A stretch of 64,000 nucleotides of DNA from JAYRZB01 sp041916675. Lineage in GTDB: Bacteria; Pseudomonadota; Alphaproteobacteria; Rhizobiales; Devosiaceae. Location: positions 1 through 64,000 of the forward strand of contig JAYRZB010000004.1 of NCBI GenBank assembly GCA_041916675.1. Direction: 5' to 3'. This document shows positions 22,833-32,907 of this stretch, in pieces. Numbering within the stretch: the stretch's first letter is position 1; each line of letters opens with the position of its first letter. The notes under the pieces are model-generated. The model did no database searches and was not told the DNA's origin. It saw nothing but the letters and a program-made list of their open reading frames with translations. The translations under genes and the position numbers were made by a program.

Positions 22833-25800
22833 TCAGGCCGCGAAATAATCCTGTAGGGGACGCACCACGAGATTGCCCTGCTGCACCGCAACGATGCCTT
22901 CGACCGCAGCTACCGCACCTGGGATGGTGGTGTAGTAGGGGATCTTGGACAGGAGCGCCGTACGGCGGATATCTCGGCTGTCGGCAATCGACTTGGCGCC
23001 GTCTGTGGTGTTGATCACCAGTTGCACGCCGCCGTTTTTCATGGCGTCCACAATGTGCGGACGACCCTCGGCCACCTTGTTAACCTTGGAGACGGTGATG
23101 CCGTTCTCATCAAGGAACCGGGCGGTGCCATTGGTGGCAATGATCTTGAAGCCGGCGCGCTCCAGATGCCGCATGGCATCGAGGATTGCCGGTTTGTCGG
23201 CATCACGGACCGAAACAAAGCAGGTGCCGGACGTCGGGACTTTCGACCCCGCCCCCATCTGCGATTTGGCAAAGGCCATGGCGTAATCACGGTCCAGGCC
23301 AATGACTTCGCCGGTCGACTTCATTTCGGGTCCAAGCACCGTATCCACACCGGGGAAGCGGTTGAAAGGGAAGACAGCTTCCTTGATGGCAATATGCTCT
23401 AGCTTTTTCTCAACCAGCCCAAAGCTTTCAAGGCTCTCGCCGGCCATGATGCGGCTGGCGATCTTGGCGATGGGCTCGCCAATGACCTTGGCGACGAACG
23501 GAACGGTGCGCGAGGCGCGGGGATTGACTTCAAGCAGGTAGATGACGCCATCCTTGAGCGCGTATTGCACGTTCATCAGGCCGCCGACTTTGAGTGCGAA
23601 GGCAAGCTGGGTGGTCTGGCGCTTGAGCTCGTCGATGATCTCGGGCGAAAGGTGCTGGGGTGGCAGCGAGCAGGCGCTGTCGCCGGAGTGAATCCCGGCT
23701 TCTTCGATATGCTCCATGATACCGCAGACAAACACATCCTTGCCGTCGCACAGGCAATCGACGTCGATTTCAATGGCGCCCGAAAGGTAGCCATCAAACA
23801 GCAGCGGATTGTCCGAAAGCACGGAGTTGATCTGCCCGGTCTTGTCGTTGGGATAGCGCGACAGGATATCGGGTGGCACCAGGCCGGTCAGGGTATCCTG
23901 CACATAGCGCTCGAAATCGGCGGGGCTGTGGGCAATTGCCATGGCGCGGCCGCCAAGCACATAGGATGGGCGGATGACCAGCGGATAGCCAAGGCGCTCG
24001 GCCACAAGCCGGGCCTGTTCGAGTGAATAGGCAATGCCGTTTTTGGGCTGGGTCAGTTCGAGCTTGTTCAAAAGCTTGGAGAACAGGTCGCGGTCTTCAG
24101 CCAGATCGATGGCATCGGGTTGGGTGCCCAGGATGCGCACGCCCGCCTTTTCGACGGCTTCCGCCAGATTGAGGGGGGTCTGGCCGCCGAACTGCACGAT
24201 AACGCCGTGCAAGGTGCCGTTCTGCTTTTCAAGCTCGAGGATCTCGATGACGTCTTCCTCGGTCAGGGGCTCGAAATAGAGCCGATCGGAGGTGTCATAG
24301 TCGGTGGAAACCGTTTCCGGATTGCAGTTGACCATGATGGTTTCATAGCCGGCATCGGCCAGCGCAAAGGCGGCGTGGCAGCAGCAATAGTCGAACTCGA
24401 TACCCTGCCCGATGCGGTTCGGGCCGCCGCCCAAGATAACCACCTTCTTGCGGTCGGATGGTCGTGCCTCATTGTCGACACTGCCGGCGAACGGGGTTTC
24501 GTAGCTCGAATACATATAGGCGGTGGGTGAGGCGAATTCGGCTGCTGACGTGTCAATGCGCTTGTAAGCCGGGCGCACATCGAGGCTGTGGCGCAGCTTT
24601 CGCACATCTGCAGGCTTGAGGCCGGCAAGGTCGGCGAGACGCTTGTCGGAAAAGCCCATGGCCTTGAGCGAACGCAGGGCCTGAGCGTTGTCGGGCAGGC
24701 CGATCTCGCGCACCTTGGCCTCGGTGTCGATGATGCCCTGCATCTGCTCGAGGAACCAGCGGTCGATCTTGCAGGCCTCGTAGATATCCTCAACGCTCAT
24801 GCCCAGCCGCATCGCCTCGGCCACATACAGCAGGCGCTGCGGCGTGGCGATGGAAATGGCAGCGCGGATGGCGTTGCGGTTTTCCGACGCGTCGCCGTCT
24901 GGGACGAGGCCTGGAATGCCGATTTCGTTAAGGCCGGTCAGCCCGGTTTCGAGTGAGCGCAGGGCTTTCTGCAGCGATTCCTGGAAGGTGCGGCCGATGG
25001 CCATGGCTTCGCCAACCGACTTCATCGAGGTGGTCAGCCGGTTGTCCGACCCCGGGAACTTCTCGAAGGCAAAGCGCGGGATCTTGGTGACCACATAGTC
25101 GATCGAGGGTTCGAACGACGCCGGAGTGGCCCCGCCGGTGATATCGTTTTCGAGTTCATCGAGGGTATAACCAACCGCGAGGCGCGCAGCGACCTTGGCG
25201 ATGGGGAAGCCGGTGGCCTTGGATGCCAGCGCCGAGGAGCGGGAAACGCGCGGATTCATTTCAATCACGATCATGCGGCCATCATCGGGATTGATGGCAA
25301 ACTGCACGTTCGAACCGCCGGTCTCCACCCCGATCTCGCGCAGCACAGCAATGCTGGCATCGCGCATGATCTGGTATTCCTTGTCGGTCAGCGTCAGGGC
25401 GGGTGCGACCGTGATGGAATCGCCGGTATGCACGCCCATCGGATCGATGTTTTCAATCGAGCAGATGATGATGCAGTTGTCGTTCCTGTCGCGAACGACT
25501 TCCATTTCGTACTCTTTCCAGCCGAGCACGCTTTCCTCGATCAGCACTTCATCGGTGGGCGAGGCATCTATGCCGCCCTCGACGATGTTGAGGAATTCTT
25601 CCTTGTTGTAGGCAATGCCGCCGCCGGTGCCGCCCAGGGTGAACGAAGGGCGGATGATGCAGGGCAGGCCGATGACGTCGAGCGCCTGCAGGGCCTCGAT
25701 CATGTTGTGGGCCAGCATGGAGCGCGGTGTCGACAGACCGATCTTTTTCATCGCGTCGCGGAAGAGTTCGCGATCCTCGGCCTTGTCGATGGCTTCGGCC

Positions 25801-26156
25801 GTGGCGCCGATCATTTCAACGCCGAACTTTTCGAGCACGCCCATCTTGCGCAGCGACAGCGCGCAATTCAGCGCCGTCTGCCCGCCCATGGTCGGCAGCA
25901 GCGCATCGGGGCGCTCCTTCTCAATGATCTTGGCCACGACCTCGGGGGTGATCGGCTCCATGTAGGTGGCATGGGCCAGGTCGGGATCGGTCATGATGGT
26001 GGCCGGGTTCGAGTTCACCAGAATGATCCGGTATCCCTCTTCCTTGAGCGCCTTGCAGGCCTGGGTGCCTGAGTAGTCGAACTCGCAGGCCTGTCCGATA
26101 ATGATGGGACCCGCACCGATGATGAGGATGGATTTGATGTCGGTGCGTTTTGGCAT
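22833..26156 (-). CDS. carB: Carbamoyl-phosphate synthase large subunit
   Basis: 1107 aa from MPKRTDIKSILIIGAGPI. Two ATP-grasp halves: the first with PSFTLGGTGGGIAYN, the second opening GGGPNRIGQGIEFDYCCCHA and PSYVLGGRAMAIA. The C-terminal MGS-like allosteric domain contains KIIATNGTARFLDENGI and TTDGAKSIADS. With CarA it makes carbamoyl phosphate for arginine and pyrimidines. An in-frame extension to 26423 overlaps a divergent gene and was rejected. carA lies 8 kb away in this window, not adjacent. Confidence 0.97.
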   Translation of the reverse strand: MPKRTDIKSILIIGAGPIIIGQACEFDYSGTQACKALKEEGYRIILVNSNPATIMTDPDLAHATYMEPITPEVVAKIIEKERPDALLPTMGGQTALNCALSLRKMGVLEKFGVEMIGATAEAIDKAEDRELFRDAMKKIGLSTPRSMLAHNMIEALQALDVIGLPCIIRPSFTLGGTGGGIAYNKEEFLNIVEGGIDASPTDEVLIEESVLGWKEYEMEVVRDRNDNCIIICSIENIDPMGVHTGDSITVAPALTLTDKEYQIMRDASIAVLREIGVETGGSNVQFAINPDDGRMIVIEMNPRVSRSSALASKATGFPIAKVAARLAVGYTLDELENDITGGATPASFEPSIDYVVTKIPRFAFEKFPGSDNRLTTSMKSVGEAMAIGRTFQESLQKALRSLETGLTGLNEIGIPGLVPDGDASENRNAIRAAISIATPQRLLYVAEAMRLGMSVEDIYEACKIDRWFLEQMQGIIDTEAKVREIGLPDNAQALRSLKAMGFSDKRLADLAGLKPADVRKLRHSLDVRPAYKRIDTSAAEFASPTAYMYSSYETPFAGSVDNEARPSDRKKVVILGGGPNRIGQGIEFDYCCCHAAFALADAGYETIMVNCNPETVSTDYDTSDRLYFEPLTEEDVIEILELEKQNGTLHGVIVQFGGQTPLNLAEAVEKAGVRILGTQPDAIDLAEDRDLFSKLLNKLELTQPKNGIAYSLEQARLVAERLGYPLVIRPSYVLGGRAMAIAHSPADFERYVQDTLTGLVPPDILSRYPNDKTGQINSVLSDNPLLFDGYLSGAIEIDVDCLCDGKDVFVCGIMEHIEEAGIHSGDSACSLPPQHLSPEIIDELKRQTTQLAFALKVGGLMNVQYALKDGVIYLLEVNPRASRTVPFVAKVIGEPIAKIASRIMAGESLESFGLVEKKLEHIAIKEAVFPFNRFPGVDTVLGPEMKSTGEVIGLDRDYAMAFAKSQMGAGSKVPTSGTCFVSVRDADKPAILDAMRHLERAGFKIIATNGTARFLDENGITVSKVNKVAEGRPHIVDAMKNGGVQLVINTTDGAKSIADSRDIRRTALLSKIPYYTTIPGAVAAVEGIVAVQQGNLVVRPLQDYFAA

Positions 26157-26352
26157 GGTACTCTCTGTCGTTCGGGCACGCCGAAGGGATGCGGCGGACG
26201 CGGTGCGGCACGGAATCTGTAGGTTAAGGCGGCTTGTTAGCCCAAGCGGGCTGGGAATGCCAGTCGAAAGGGCAGAGAATCTTGCGGCCGCCGGTTTCTT
26301 CGCTTGTGCGCGACTTTGAGGTGTGGAAACTCGCTCCAAACCGAGGCGAGCC

Positions 26353-26634
26353 ATGCTTGACGAAAAGCTGTTCGGAATCCCGCTTACCCTGCTGGCCATA
26401 GCCGGCAGCCTGGTGGCCGCCATCTATTTGATCTGGGACCTGACCGGTTCAGTCACAGGCTGGCGCTGGCTGGTGCTGCGCTGGGCGCATGGCCTGTGCT
26501 GGGTGCTGCTGGCCTTGGCTGCGCTTGCGAAAGCGCGGATCGCTCCCGTGCCTGAAACCTGGGCTCAGCCCCTGGCGATTGCTGGCGGACTTGTCTACGC
26601 GGCCTTCATCGTGACCAACCTGACCAAGGGTTGA
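26353..26634 (+). CDS. Small three-helix membrane protein
   Basis: 93 aa from MLDEKLFGIPLTLLAIAGSL with GAGGCGAGCC upstream. Three hydrophobic stretches, conserved Trp residues (YLIWDLTGSVTGWRWLVLRW), ending VTNLTKG. No family recognised. Convergent with the following transporter; the stops are 10 bp apart. Confidence 0.65.
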   Translation: MLDEKLFGIPLTLLAIAGSLVAAIYLIWDLTGSVTGWRWLVLRWAHGLCWVLLALAALAKARIAPVPETWAQPLAIAGGLVYAAFIVTNLTKG

Positions 26635-26644
26635 GCGTGGACCT

Positions 26645-27529
26645 TCAGCGACCTTTCCTGAACAGCATGTCCTTTGCTGCCAGCACGGCACCGAGCGTGA
26701 TCAGGAGGCATGCGATTAATACCGAATGACTGTAGCCGGCGTAACCGGTCACAATCAGCAACAGGGTCGAGAGCAGAGGCGCCGAATAGGATGCGGCGCC
26801 GAGCACCTGGATGTCGCCATGCTTGACCCCGATATCCCAGACATAGAACGCCAGCCCCACCGGCCCGAGCCCGAGGGCAACGATGGCGCCCCACTGCCAG
26901 GTGGTTTCCGGCCACACCGTCTGCTCGAGCATGACGTGGCAAATGCCTGAGAGCAGCGCCGTGACGAGGCAGAACCCGGTGATGGCATCGCTTGAGACAT
27001 GGGCGAACCGGCGTGAAAGCACCGAATATGCGGCCCAGATGACGGCGGCAGCCATGGCAGCGGCATAACCGATGGCGTATTCGGCCTTGAACGAAAATCC
27101 GGCCCCACCGGTGACAACGAGCGCGGCTCCGGCCAAAGCCAGAAGACCACCGAGCAGGTGGTGTGCCCGTAAGTGCTCGCCCGGGAGCAGGGCCGAGAAG
27201 ACCACGATGAGCAAAGGCCAGAAGTAGTTGATGAGCCCGGCTTCCACCGGCGGAGCGTTGCGCAAGGCAGTGAAGTAAAGGAAATGGTAGCCGAACAACC
27301 CGCCAACGCCGAGCAACCAGACCTGAAGCGGCTGGCGCAGGGACTGGATGGCGGCAGGGCGGAAGGCCCACAGTCCCACGCCCGCCACGCCGCCGATACC
27401 AAAGGTGATGGCGGTTAGCTGGAAGGCGGGCATGGTGCCGCTGGCTGCCGTGAACACGGCCAGCAACGACCAAAGCAGCACGGCGGTGAAGCCGACCAGG
27501 GTTGCCGTCCGGCGCGAGAGCTTGGTCAC
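26645..27529 (-). CDS. DMT-superfamily (EamA) transporter
   Basis: 294 aa, ten hydrophobic segments in two halves (VEAGLINYFWPLLIVVFSAL; GAASYSAPLLSTLLLIVTGY). Resembles aromatic-amino-acid exporter YddG-type members. The GTG start at 27529 overlaps the stop of the GNAT gene upstream (GTGA), so the two are translationally coupled; a metabolite modified by the acetyltransferase might be exported, but this is only a contextual guess. Confidence 0.85.
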   Translation of the reverse strand: MTKLSRRTATLVGFTAVLLWSLLAVFTAASGTMPAFQLTAITFGIGGVAGVGLWAFRPAAIQSLRQPLQVWLLGVGGLFGYHFLYFTALRNAPPVEAGLINYFWPLLIVVFSALLPGEHLRAHHLLGGLLALAGAALVVTGGAGFSFKAEYAIGYAAAMAAAVIWAAYSVLSRRFAHVSSDAITGFCLVTALLSGICHVMLEQTVWPETTWQWGAIVALGLGPVGLAFYVWDIGVKHGDIQVLGAASYSAPLLSTLLLIVTGYAGYSHSVLIACLLITLGAVLAAKDMLFRKGR

Positions 27530-27984
27530 AGGAACAGCTTGAATCCCTCATGTGTCGGCGCAAAGCCGAGCCGGCCATAGAAACGGTGCGCTTCGGTGCG
27601 GGCCTTGTTGGAGGTCAGTTGCACCAGGTAGCAGCCGCGTTGCCGACATTGATCAATGCACCAGTTGATCATGGTGCTGCCGTAGCCCCTGGACCGCTCA
27701 GCGGGTATGACATGCACCGCTTCAATCAATCCGCGCCAATTGCCGCGCAGTCCAAGGCTGGCAATGAATGTCAACTGGACGGTGCCGATCGGTTCGCCGT
27801 TTTTCTCGACGATGATAAGCCGATTGTTGGGGTCCGCCGCAATGGCAGTGAGGGCTTCAGCATAGGCAGGATCGGACGAAGCGCGCACCGACTTCGGAGG
27901 CTCCCCGACATAGTCTGCGAGCGCCAGCCCGACAACGAACCCGATATCTTGTAGGGTGGCGTCACGGAATTTCAGGTCGGTCAT
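27526..27984 (-). CDS. GNAT-family N-acetyltransferase
   Basis: 152 aa from MTDLKFRDATLQDIGFVVGL. Acetyl-CoA-binding motif A is seen in EAVHVIPAERSRGYGSTMI, and motif B in NKARTEAHRFYGRLGFA. Cytosolic; substrate unknown. First gene of a coupled pair with the EamA transporter. Confidence 0.88.
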   Translation of the reverse strand: MTDLKFRDATLQDIGFVVGLALADYVGEPPKSVRASSDPAYAEALTAIAADPNNRLIIVEKNGEPIGTVQLTFIASLGLRGNWRGLIEAVHVIPAERSRGYGSTMINWCIDQCRQRGCYLVQLTSNKARTEAHRFYGRLGFAPTHEGFKLFL

Positions 27985-28052
27985 GTCATGCCCTTCGATC
28001 GCCGGGCAGTGATGACATGACGGCCGGTGGTGGGCAAGCGCTGGCAGTTGAT

Positions 28053-28076
28053 GGGCCGGGGTGTGCACCCCGGCCC
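28053..28076 (-). terminator. Hairpin after cpdB
   Basis: GGGCCGGGGT (28053-28062) pairs with ACCCCGGCCC (28067-28076) with a 4-base loop, 7 bp past the cpdB stop. No T-run follows, so it may act with Rho or as an mRNA end stabiliser. Confidence 0.5.
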
Positions 28077-28082
28077 GATAGG

Positions 28083-30059
28083 TTACAGGGTGATGCGATA
28101 GCTGCCGAAGCCGCTTTCGGCCTGACCCACATATTCCACCTTGACCGCAGTCACGTCGGCCAGGTGCTCCTGTGCCTTGGGGCCGGTTTCAAACAACACC
28201 GTCGTGCCGGGAATTGGTGCCAGCGACCAGTTGCTGTCAGCGGCCGGATTGATCGTGCCATTGTCGATGATGAAGCGAACAAGAATGTCGCGGTTGGTAT
28301 CGGGGCCCACAAAGATGATGGTGTCTGCCGTTACGCCGGGGAAATTGCCGCCGCCGCCAGCACGATAGTTATTGGTGGCTACGACGAATTTCTGGTCGAG
28401 GTCGATTGGCTTACCTTCATACATCAGGTCGACAATGCGGCTTGCATCGGCGTTGAGCAATTCTCCCTTGCCGTCATACTTGGAGGGCTGCGTGATATCG
28501 ATCCTGTAAGTCACCCCATCGATCACATCGAAGTTGTAGGATGGGAATTCGGGGTTGATCAGGGGCTGGTCTGCACCACCGGCAGTCACCTGATTGAAGA
28601 TGCCCGCCGAGCGCTCCAGCCACTCCTTGACGGTGGCGCCGGTGACCAGCACGGCCCGGATGGTGTTGGGGTAAAGGTAGAGATCGGCAACGTTCTTGAT
28701 TGCCACCGGGCCGACGGGAACGTCGGTATAATAGTCTGGACCACCACGGCCACCTGCCTTGAAAGGCGCTGCGGCAGAGAGGATCGGCAGGGCCTCCCAT
28801 TCGGTGCCCTTCATCATCTGGGTGATATACCAGGTCTGGGCCTGCGAGACGACCTGCACCGAAGGGTCATCGGCAACGAGTGCGAAGTAGGAATGCAGCG
28901 GAGCGGAGGTTTCACCAACGGCCCGGCGGACATATTCCAGTGTTTCATCGTGGGGGGCCTGTGCGGCGGCAAGCACTTCGGGCACGGACTCGACCAACGC
29001 CTTGACCTTGCCGTCGACGCGCTCGGAGATCGGGCGGGCCTCGACGGTGTGCGAAACGATGGTCCACTTGCCTGCGTCATCGCGTTCGAGCAACAGGTCA
29101 ACCAGCCCCATATGCGAGCCCCAGAACCCTGCCATCACGGCAGGCTTGCCGCTGATCGTGCCCTTTTCGATGTCGGCGCCCGGCACGTCCTTGAAGTCGG
29201 GACCGGGGAAGACGAGGTGCTGGTGGCCGGTCATAACCACATCTATACCCTCGACCGCCGCAAGATAGAGCGAGGCGTTTTCCATGCCTTCAACCTGGCC
29301 CTTGCCATCGATGCCGGAGTGCGAAAGCGCCACGATGATGTCGGCGCCTTCAGCCTTCATTTTGGGCACCCAGGCTTCGGCGGATTTGACGATGTCGCGG
29401 GTCACGATCCTGCCCGCGAGGTGCGTGGCGTCCCAGGTGGTGATCTGCGGCGGTGCGAAGCCGATAAAACCGATCTTGATGGTGTGCTTTGCCCCGCTGC
29501 CGTCGACAATTTCCTTCTCGACGATGCGATAGGGTGGGACGAGCGTTTCGTCTGCCAGAGGATCGGTGCCCAACGTTTCGCCCTTGATGACATTGGCCGA
29601 AACGAAGGGGAAGTTGGCGCCCTTGATGGCGTTGTCGAGGAACTCGAGCCCGTAGTTGAATTCGTGGTTGCCCAGCGTCGATACTTCGTAGCCAAGCGTG
29701 TTCATGGCGGCGATGATCGGGTGAAGGGTACCTTCGGGGGCCTTGCGGTCGTAGGCCACATAGTCGCCCATAGGGTTGCCCTGAATCAGGTCGCCATTGT
29801 CGACGAGTATCGAATTGCCCGCTTCGTTGCGCACCGACTGGATCAGTGCGGCAGTGCGGGCAAGGCCCATCGTGTCGTTGGGGGCATCGGCATAATAGTC
29901 ATATGCAAAGACATTCACATGCAGGTCGGTGGTTTCCATGATGCGCAGGTGTGCCTGGCTGGCTGCGGCAAGCGCTGCAAATGGGTGCATGACACTGAGT
30001 GCGCCCAGCCCTGCCGTGCCAGCAAGAAAGGCGCGTCGGGAAATCTGGAAGTCGGACAT
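28083..30059 (-). CDS. cpdB: 2',3'-cyclic-nucleotide 2'-phosphodiesterase / 3'-nucleotidase
   Basis: 658 aa. The N-terminus has a twin-arginine signal (QISRRAFLAGTAGLG). Metallophosphoesterase motifs: ETTDLHVNVFAYDYY, VDNGDLIQGN, GNHEFNYGLEFLD, SHSGIDG and GHQHLVFPGPD. The C-terminal 5'-nucleotidase domain includes NNYRAGGGGNFPG. Periplasmic enzyme that converts cyclic nucleotides to nucleosides for uptake. Single complete frame of normal length. Confidence 0.93.
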   Translation of the reverse strand: MSDFQISRRAFLAGTAGLGALSVMHPFAALAAASQAHLRIMETTDLHVNVFAYDYYADAPNDTMGLARTAALIQSVRNEAGNSILVDNGDLIQGNPMGDYVAYDRKAPEGTLHPIIAAMNTLGYEVSTLGNHEFNYGLEFLDNAIKGANFPFVSANVIKGETLGTDPLADETLVPPYRIVEKEIVDGSGAKHTIKIGFIGFAPPQITTWDATHLAGRIVTRDIVKSAEAWVPKMKAEGADIIVALSHSGIDGKGQVEGMENASLYLAAVEGIDVVMTGHQHLVFPGPDFKDVPGADIEKGTISGKPAVMAGFWGSHMGLVDLLLERDDAGKWTIVSHTVEARPISERVDGKVKALVESVPEVLAAAQAPHDETLEYVRRAVGETSAPLHSYFALVADDPSVQVVSQAQTWYITQMMKGTEWEALPILSAAAPFKAGGRGGPDYYTDVPVGPVAIKNVADLYLYPNTIRAVLVTGATVKEWLERSAGIFNQVTAGGADQPLINPEFPSYNFDVIDGVTYRIDITQPSKYDGKGELLNADASRIVDLMYEGKPIDLDQKFVVATNNYRAGGGGNFPGVTADTIIFVGPDTNRDILVRFIIDNGTINPAADSNWSLAPIPGTTVLFETGPKAQEHLADVTAVKVEYVGQAESGFGSYRITL

Positions 30060-30282
30060 GGTTGTGTTCCTTTAGACTTTGAAAACAAAAGACTGCCCAT
30101 CACAGACCGCACGGAAACTCCCCCCGGGAAGCTCCGCTCTTTCTGACGCTAATTGACGTTGCGATGTTACGCAGTGATGACATTGAGGCTCAGGGCATGC
30201 GCTTTGTCAACAAACCCTGTGGAACCGATTGGCCGGGGCGCAGCTTGTTGATAATGATTTTGGACGAACGAGGAGAGCGGCG

Positions 30283-31200
30283 ATGAAGTGGCGCGGTCGG
30301 GAACGCAGCAGCAATATCGAAGATCGTCGCGGCCAAGGCGGCGGTGGCGGGCTCGGCGGCGGGTTCAACCCGTTGGGCGGGGGCAGCCGCGGGCCGCAGT
30401 TTCGCATTCCGAGCGGCCGCTCCGGCGGAGGGATGGGGGGGCTGGCGCTCATCCTTGTGGTCGTCGTGATCATGATTGCGATGGGGATCAATCCCCTCAC
30501 CTTGCTCGATGGCAGCACTCCTACGTCCGGCGTGGGTTCGAGCCAGTCCCGGCCATTGCCCGATGCCGGCGAGGATGAACTCGCCGATTTCGTCGGCGTG
30601 GTGGTCAAGGAGACTGAGGATCTGTGGACCGCAAAGTTCGCCGAGATCGGGGAACGCTATGTGCCGCCACGCGTGGTGCTTTTCACCAGCCAGACCCAGA
30701 GCGGGTGCGGCGTGGCCAGCGCCAATTCCGGCCCGTTCTATTGTCCAGCCGACCAGAAAGTCTACATCGACCTGTCATTCTATGACCAGTTGCGCCGCCA
30801 GTTCGGCGCGCCCGGCGACTTCGCGCAGGCCTATGTGCTCGCGCATGAGGTTGGGCACCACATTCAGGCGCTTGAGGGAACCCTGGGCGAATTCAACGCC
30901 AGGCGTGGGTCGATGAGCGCTACCGAGGCCAACGCTTATTCAGTGCGCGTCGAGTTGCAGGCCGATTGCTATGCCGGGGTCTGGGCCCACTATGCAGGTC
31001 AGCAGGACCTGCTGGAAAGTGGCGACGTCGAGGAAGCCATCAATGCAGCCAATCAGATCGGCGACGACACGCTGACACGCGGCACCGTAGCACCCCGCAA
31101 CTTCACCCACGGCACCGCCGAACAGCGCAAGGCCTGGCTGCAGCGCGGCATGGCGACAGGCAATCCGGGCGATTGCGATACATTCAGTGCTGACATCTAA
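30283..31200 (+). CDS. ypfJ: Neutral zinc metallopeptidase (YpfJ family)
   Basis: 305 aa from MKWRGRERSSNIEDRRG, with GGAGAGCGGCG upstream. Gly-rich cytoplasmic start, one transmembrane segment (about 52-70, LALILVVVVIMIAMG), then the metalloprotease domain. HExxH in LAHEVGHHIQALEG at about 187; a third ligand region VELQADCYAGVWAHY. The family is annotated as membrane-bound putative neutral zinc peptidases; substrate unknown. Confidence 0.88.
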   Translation: MKWRGRERSSNIEDRRGQGGGGGLGGGFNPLGGGSRGPQFRIPSGRSGGGMGGLALILVVVVIMIAMGINPLTLLDGSTPTSGVGSSQSRPLPDAGEDELADFVGVVVKETEDLWTAKFAEIGERYVPPRVVLFTSQTQSGCGVASANSGPFYCPADQKVYIDLSFYDQLRRQFGAPGDFAQAYVLAHEVGHHIQALEGTLGEFNARRGSMSATEANAYSVRVELQADCYAGVWAHYAGQQDLLESGDVEEAINAANQIGDDTLTRGTVAPRNFTHGTAEQRKAWLQRGMATGNPGDCDTFSADI

Positions 31201-31305
31201 ATCAATTCCGCCTATATGGATGTATATCTGTCTATATTGCTGACTCAAAAGTAATATTTTCAGTTACCTCATTCATTTTCGCAGTATTGGTTTCTTTTAC
31301 CTTTC

Positions 31306-32853
31306 ATGACTATCCCCAAGATTTTGCATTTTACGTGGAAGAACAATCAGCTTCCGCGCCTTGGTCGCCGCATATTCGCAGAATGGAAAGCGACCCATCC
31401 AGACTGGGATATCAGGTTCTATGACGACGCTGCCATTCGCGCGCTTGTCGCTGAAGGATATCCTGAGCACCTGGACCTGTTTGATAGTTACCCTGCTGGG
31501 ATATTCCGGGCAGATGCCTTCCGGTTCTTTGTTCTGCACAAAGTAGGCGGCATCTATTCTGACCTGGATGTGGACCCGCTGCGCCGGATTGATGAACTGC
31601 TGGATCGAACGGAGTGCTTTGTTGGCGCTGAGCCGGAACTGAACGCGATCAACAATGAGATCCGCTATAGAGGTATGCCCTTCTTGTTGTGCAATGCTTT
31701 CATGGGTAGCGCGCCAGGTCATCCATTTTGGCTTGAATGTATTAATCGACTTAAGCACTGCAATGGGCCAGACGTTATTGATGCAACTGGGCCGCGTTTT
31801 TTAAACGCTATTGGGCTGCAATGTGATCCCGCGATGAGGCCCGCAGTGCTTTTGCCAAACTACTGGTCCCCAATCACCAACACGAACGTTCGTTGGCCAA
31901 CTCGCCCGGCATTCGCTCAGGCCATTGCACAGCACTTCACCGTCATCGGATACGAGGAACCTCCTCTGGTCTCGCATCTGTGGCGGAATTCTTGGTTCAA
32001 GCCCATAGCCTACAATGGCCCTGAGTTCTGGCGGCTTCCTAATATTCTGCATTGGACATGGCGAAAGTTGCGCAGGCCTGACTTGGCCAAAACTGTCATC
32101 AGCGCCCCTGCCATTGTGTACCAACACCAGTTGCCGACTGCATCACAGCGGCAGCCCGAAGTATCGCTGCTCTTGAATTTGTCTGATTGCGTTGATCCAA
32201 AGCGATTGGCTGACGCGGTCTGCGCCTTCTCATATCCAATGACGAAAACCCGGTTGTTTGCGTCAGGTGGAACCGAGGCGGTTTTTCGGGAGTTGCAGGC
32301 CTCATTCGTTGGCCGGGATCGATCAATCGAGTGGATTCAAGAATCTGCATTGTCTGATGTAGGGCGCATAAATGCGGCGCTCGAACATGCTGCGCCCCAT
32401 TCTGAATATTGCCTATTGATATCTGGAAGCGTGATTTCGACGCCTCCCAATGCAATTGAGGAACTGCTGTCGGCCAACCAGCCCGTTGTTACGGCATTTG
32501 TCACCAATCAGGATGGGCAGGATCTGAATGGCCACTCGTTTCTGGTAGCGAGCGACCACTTCAAATACCTTTACCGCAATACGCGCGCGACTGGTCGAGT
32601 AGAAGCGCCGCAGGGTCCTAACCGGTACCCTTTGGCTTTTGCCAGCCATCACCGGGTCGCGCCACTCACAACCGTTGGTGATCGGTTCCTGCTCATTGAC
32701 AGTCGCGTCGTGGCCGCTGGTGTGCGGTTTCCCGAAGACGCCTACAAGTTCCACGCTGGCGCGATGGGGTTTGCGCTTGCCGCGAGGGACAAAGGCTTTG
32801 AAGTGTGTGGCATGCCGGGCCTGAAAGTAACGGTGGCAGGCGCAAAAATCTGA
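31306..32853 (+). CDS. Glycosyltransferase with DxD motif (OCH1 / capsular-type)
   Basis: 515 aa. The first 240 residues match sugar-containing-DXD glycosyltransferases: PKILHFTWKNNQLPRLGRRI, FRADAFRFFVLHKVGGIYSD and LDVDPLRRID. The remaining half (LLNLSDCVDPKRLADAVCAF onward) looks like a second glycosyltransferase-like domain that I cannot name. Lower GC than flanking genes, and the upstream 100 bp are very AT-rich, which suggests acquisition. Probably decorates surface polysaccharide. Confidence 0.75.
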   Translation: MTIPKILHFTWKNNQLPRLGRRIFAEWKATHPDWDIRFYDDAAIRALVAEGYPEHLDLFDSYPAGIFRADAFRFFVLHKVGGIYSDLDVDPLRRIDELLDRTECFVGAEPELNAINNEIRYRGMPFLLCNAFMGSAPGHPFWLECINRLKHCNGPDVIDATGPRFLNAIGLQCDPAMRPAVLLPNYWSPITNTNVRWPTRPAFAQAIAQHFTVIGYEEPPLVSHLWRNSWFKPIAYNGPEFWRLPNILHWTWRKLRRPDLAKTVISAPAIVYQHQLPTASQRQPEVSLLLNLSDCVDPKRLADAVCAFSYPMTKTRLFASGGTEAVFRELQASFVGRDRSIEWIQESALSDVGRINAALEHAAPHSEYCLLISGSVISTPPNAIEELLSANQPVVTAFVTNQDGQDLNGHSFLVASDHFKYLYRNTRATGRVEAPQGPNRYPLAFASHHRVAPLTTVGDRFLLIDSRVVAAGVRFPEDAYKFHAGAMGFALAARDKGFEVCGMPGLKVTVAGAKI

Positions 32854-32907
32854 ACCGCACGTTAATGTCCTGCCTCTAAAGTCTTCGCGATTTTGGGCGG
32901 GAACCAG

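Noticed and set aside
28017..30146. A 709-codon plus-strand open frame opposite cpdB
   Set aside because: It is the antisense shadow of a clear Tat-exported CpdB gene; its composition is that of a high-GC third-position mirror and it has no recognisable domain.
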